DNA of 64,000 nt from Flavobacterium algicola (GTDB taxonomy: Bacteria > Bacteroidota > Bacteroidia > Flavobacteriales > Flavobacteriaceae). Below the pieces are notes generated by a model. The model did not search any database. It worked only from the letters and a program-made list of their open reading frames with translations, and was not told where the DNA came from. This document shows, in pieces, positions 62,670-64,000 of the stretch. The stretch covers positions 682,001-746,000 of the forward strand of contig NZ_JAJTUT010000001.1 of the NCBI RefSeq assembly GCF_022399565.1, read 5' to 3'. The translations under genes were made by a program, and so were the position numbers. Numbering within the stretch: position 1 is the stretch's first letter; each line of letters begins with the position of its first letter.

Positions 62670-64000
62670 CGATAATATCTATTTTACCTTTTGTTTTTAG
62701 TTCGTGTAATTTTGACATTTCAAAAACAACAGGTGTTACTAGTAATACATAAATAATTGAAGAAATCGTTCCACCAATCAATGGAACCGTGATTGGAATC
62801 ATCACATCAGCGCCCGTTCCTGTAGACCAAAGAATAGGAATCAAACCAAAGAGTGCTACAAAAACCGTCATTAATTTAGGACGCAGTCTCTTAGCAGAAC
62901 CTTCGATAACATATTCTCTGATAATATCTTCGTTGATTGTCTCGGCAGTGTTTCCGTGTTTTGCAACCATTTTTGTCATGGCTTCGTTGAGATATATTGT
63001 CATCAACATGGCTGTTTCTATGGCCATACCAAATAATGCAATAAACCCAACAGCCACCGCTACTGATAAATTAATACCGTAGAAATACACCATGAATATT
63101 CCACCAATCAAAGCAAAAGGAACTGTAATCATTGTGATCATTGCCTCTTTTATCGAATTGTAAGTAAAGTACAAAATGATAAAAATGATAATTACAACGA
63201 TCGGCAAAATCAGCGATAGCGTTTTATTGGCTCGGATTTGGCTTTCCCATTGTCCGCTCCACTCTACGTAGTACCCTTTTGGCATTTTGGCCATCATGGT
63301 ATTCAATTTATTCTGTGCGTCTTCGACAGTACTTCCTAAATCGCGATCACGAACATTAAACAAAACGCTTCCGCGCAACATGGCGTTTTCGCTATTAATC
63401 ATTGGAGGTCCGTCACTTATGGCGATATCAGCCACTGTTTCTAAAGGAATGGGGCCAAAATCCATAGTTTGCACCTGCAATTTTTTAAGTCCGTCAATGC
63501 TATTACGATATTCTTGAGCGTAGCGTGCATTTACAGAAAAACGTTGTCTCCCTTCAATAGTTGTCGTTAATGTCATCCCGCCAATAGCAGCTTCTACCAC
63601 ATTATTGACATCGTCAACAGTGAGTCCGTAGCGTCCAATCACGTCTCTTTTTGCCGAAATATCGATATACTTTCCGCCAGTAATTGGTTCTGCAAATAAA
63701 TCCTTGACTCCCTCTGTACCTTCTAATGTCTTTTTTATTTTTTGCGAAAGCGCATCAATGGTATCCAAACTAGCACCGTAGATTTTTATCCCTACATCTG
63801 TTCGAATACCCGTAGAAAGCATATTGATTCTATTAATAATCGGTTGCGTAAATCCATTGGTCACCCCGGGAATCTGCAGTTTATTATTGATTTCGCTTAC
63901 AATATCACTCTTTGTTTTACCAGATCTCCATTCGTTATGAGGTTTCAACAGCATAATGGTTTCGATCATACTAATCGGACTATTATCTGTCGCCGTGTTT
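62656..64000 (-). CDS. cusA: CusA/CzcA-type heavy-metal RND pump (C-terminal part)
   Basis: The frame stays open to the right edge, so the 5' end is outside; 447 residues remain. The visible segment covers part of the periplasmic docking region (DNSPISMIETI, then GVTNGFTQPIINRINMLSTGIRTDVG-like) and the last transmembrane set. A Glu in FGMAIETAMLMTIYL and a Lys in RLRPKLMT match the charged proton-relay pair Glu939 and Lys984 of CusA. This favours Cu(I)/Ag(I) over zinc. Function: proton-driven export of metal from the periplasm to outside with the adaptor and TolC proteins. Confidence 0.9.
   Translation of the reverse strand, partial: NTATDNSPISMIETIMLLKPHNEWRSGKTKSDIVSEINNKLQIPGVTNGFTQPIINRINMLSTGIRTDVGIKIYGASLDTIDALSQKIKKTLEGTEGVKDLFAEPITGGKYIDISAKRDVIGRYGLTVDDVNNVVEAAIGGMTLTTTIEGRQRFSVNARYAQEYRNSIDGLKKLQVQTMDFGPIPLETVADIAISDGPPMINSENAMLRGSVLFNVRDRDLGSTVEDAQNKLNTMMAKMPKGYYVEWSGQWESQIRANKTLSLILPIVVIIIFIILYFTYNSIKEAMITMITVPFALIGGIFMVYFYGINLSVAVAVGFIALFGMAIETAMLMTIYLNEAMTKMVAKHGNTAETINEDIIREYVIEGSAKRLRPKLMTVFVALFGLIPILWSTGTGADVMIPITVPLIGGTISSIIYVLLVTPVVFEMSKLHELKTKGKIDIIDAKH

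Overview
The window looks like a chromosomal stretch of a Flavobacterium-type member of the Bacteroidota. Support comes from low G+C, very few Shine-Dalgarno-like sites, promoters of the TTG / TAnnTTTG type, and lineage-typical families: a type IX secretion plug protein, a GLPGLI protein, an outer-membrane beta-barrel family protein, a TolC/RND set and a GH3 protein. No rRNA, CRISPR array, phage or intact insertion sequence was seen. Both ends cut genes: a TolC-family gene at the left and a CusA-type RND pump at the right.

Left part (1-12.7 kb): the TolC remnant, map, a small GxxExxY nuclease-like cassette flanked by CACAGAG repeats, a methyltransferase followed closely by an SNF2 helicase, the type IX plug protein, apaG, pruA, rsmG, a fatty-acid desaturase and an aspartate aminotransferase. 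Next (12.7-30 kb) is looser: an outer-membrane barrel/GLPGLI pair, an SDR plus RbsD/FucU pair, a DoxX protein, two paralogous PA2169-type helical-bundle proteins around a U32/RlhA-like enzyme, a DUF6370-Crp/Fnr-pirin group, fabD, a DegT aminotransferase and waaA. This part has the longest gene-poor gaps and carries dispersed intergenic repeats.

Middle (30-52 kb): housekeeping genes. These are a small lipoprotein, a YegP-like protein, tRNA-Leu and tRNA-Gly, mutS, a DUF1573 protein, a SpoU methyltransferase, folK, sppA, a large AsmA-like protein, a DUF2797 protein, a GH3 protein, serB, the tig-clpP-clpX cluster, a PAS/GAF histidine kinase overlapping its response regulator, a MOSC protein and tRNA-Glu. 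Clear hairpin terminators separate many convergent pairs.

Right part (52.5-64 kb, all minus strand): a copper (possibly copper/silver) handling locus in the order RND pump, TolC, two adaptors, an AraC-type regulator with an HMA-like N-terminus, a copper P-type ATPase, a DUF305 membrane protein, and a multicopper oxidase with a CopB-like barrel fused at its C-terminus. The same CPMH...CPxCGM metal-binding module occurs six times in three proteins, four of them in the ATPase through an internal tandem duplication. A 9-bp motif is shared by the leaders of the regulator and the ATPase. This is the most interesting region. The families are known; the domain arrangements and the candidate operator are the points worth checking.
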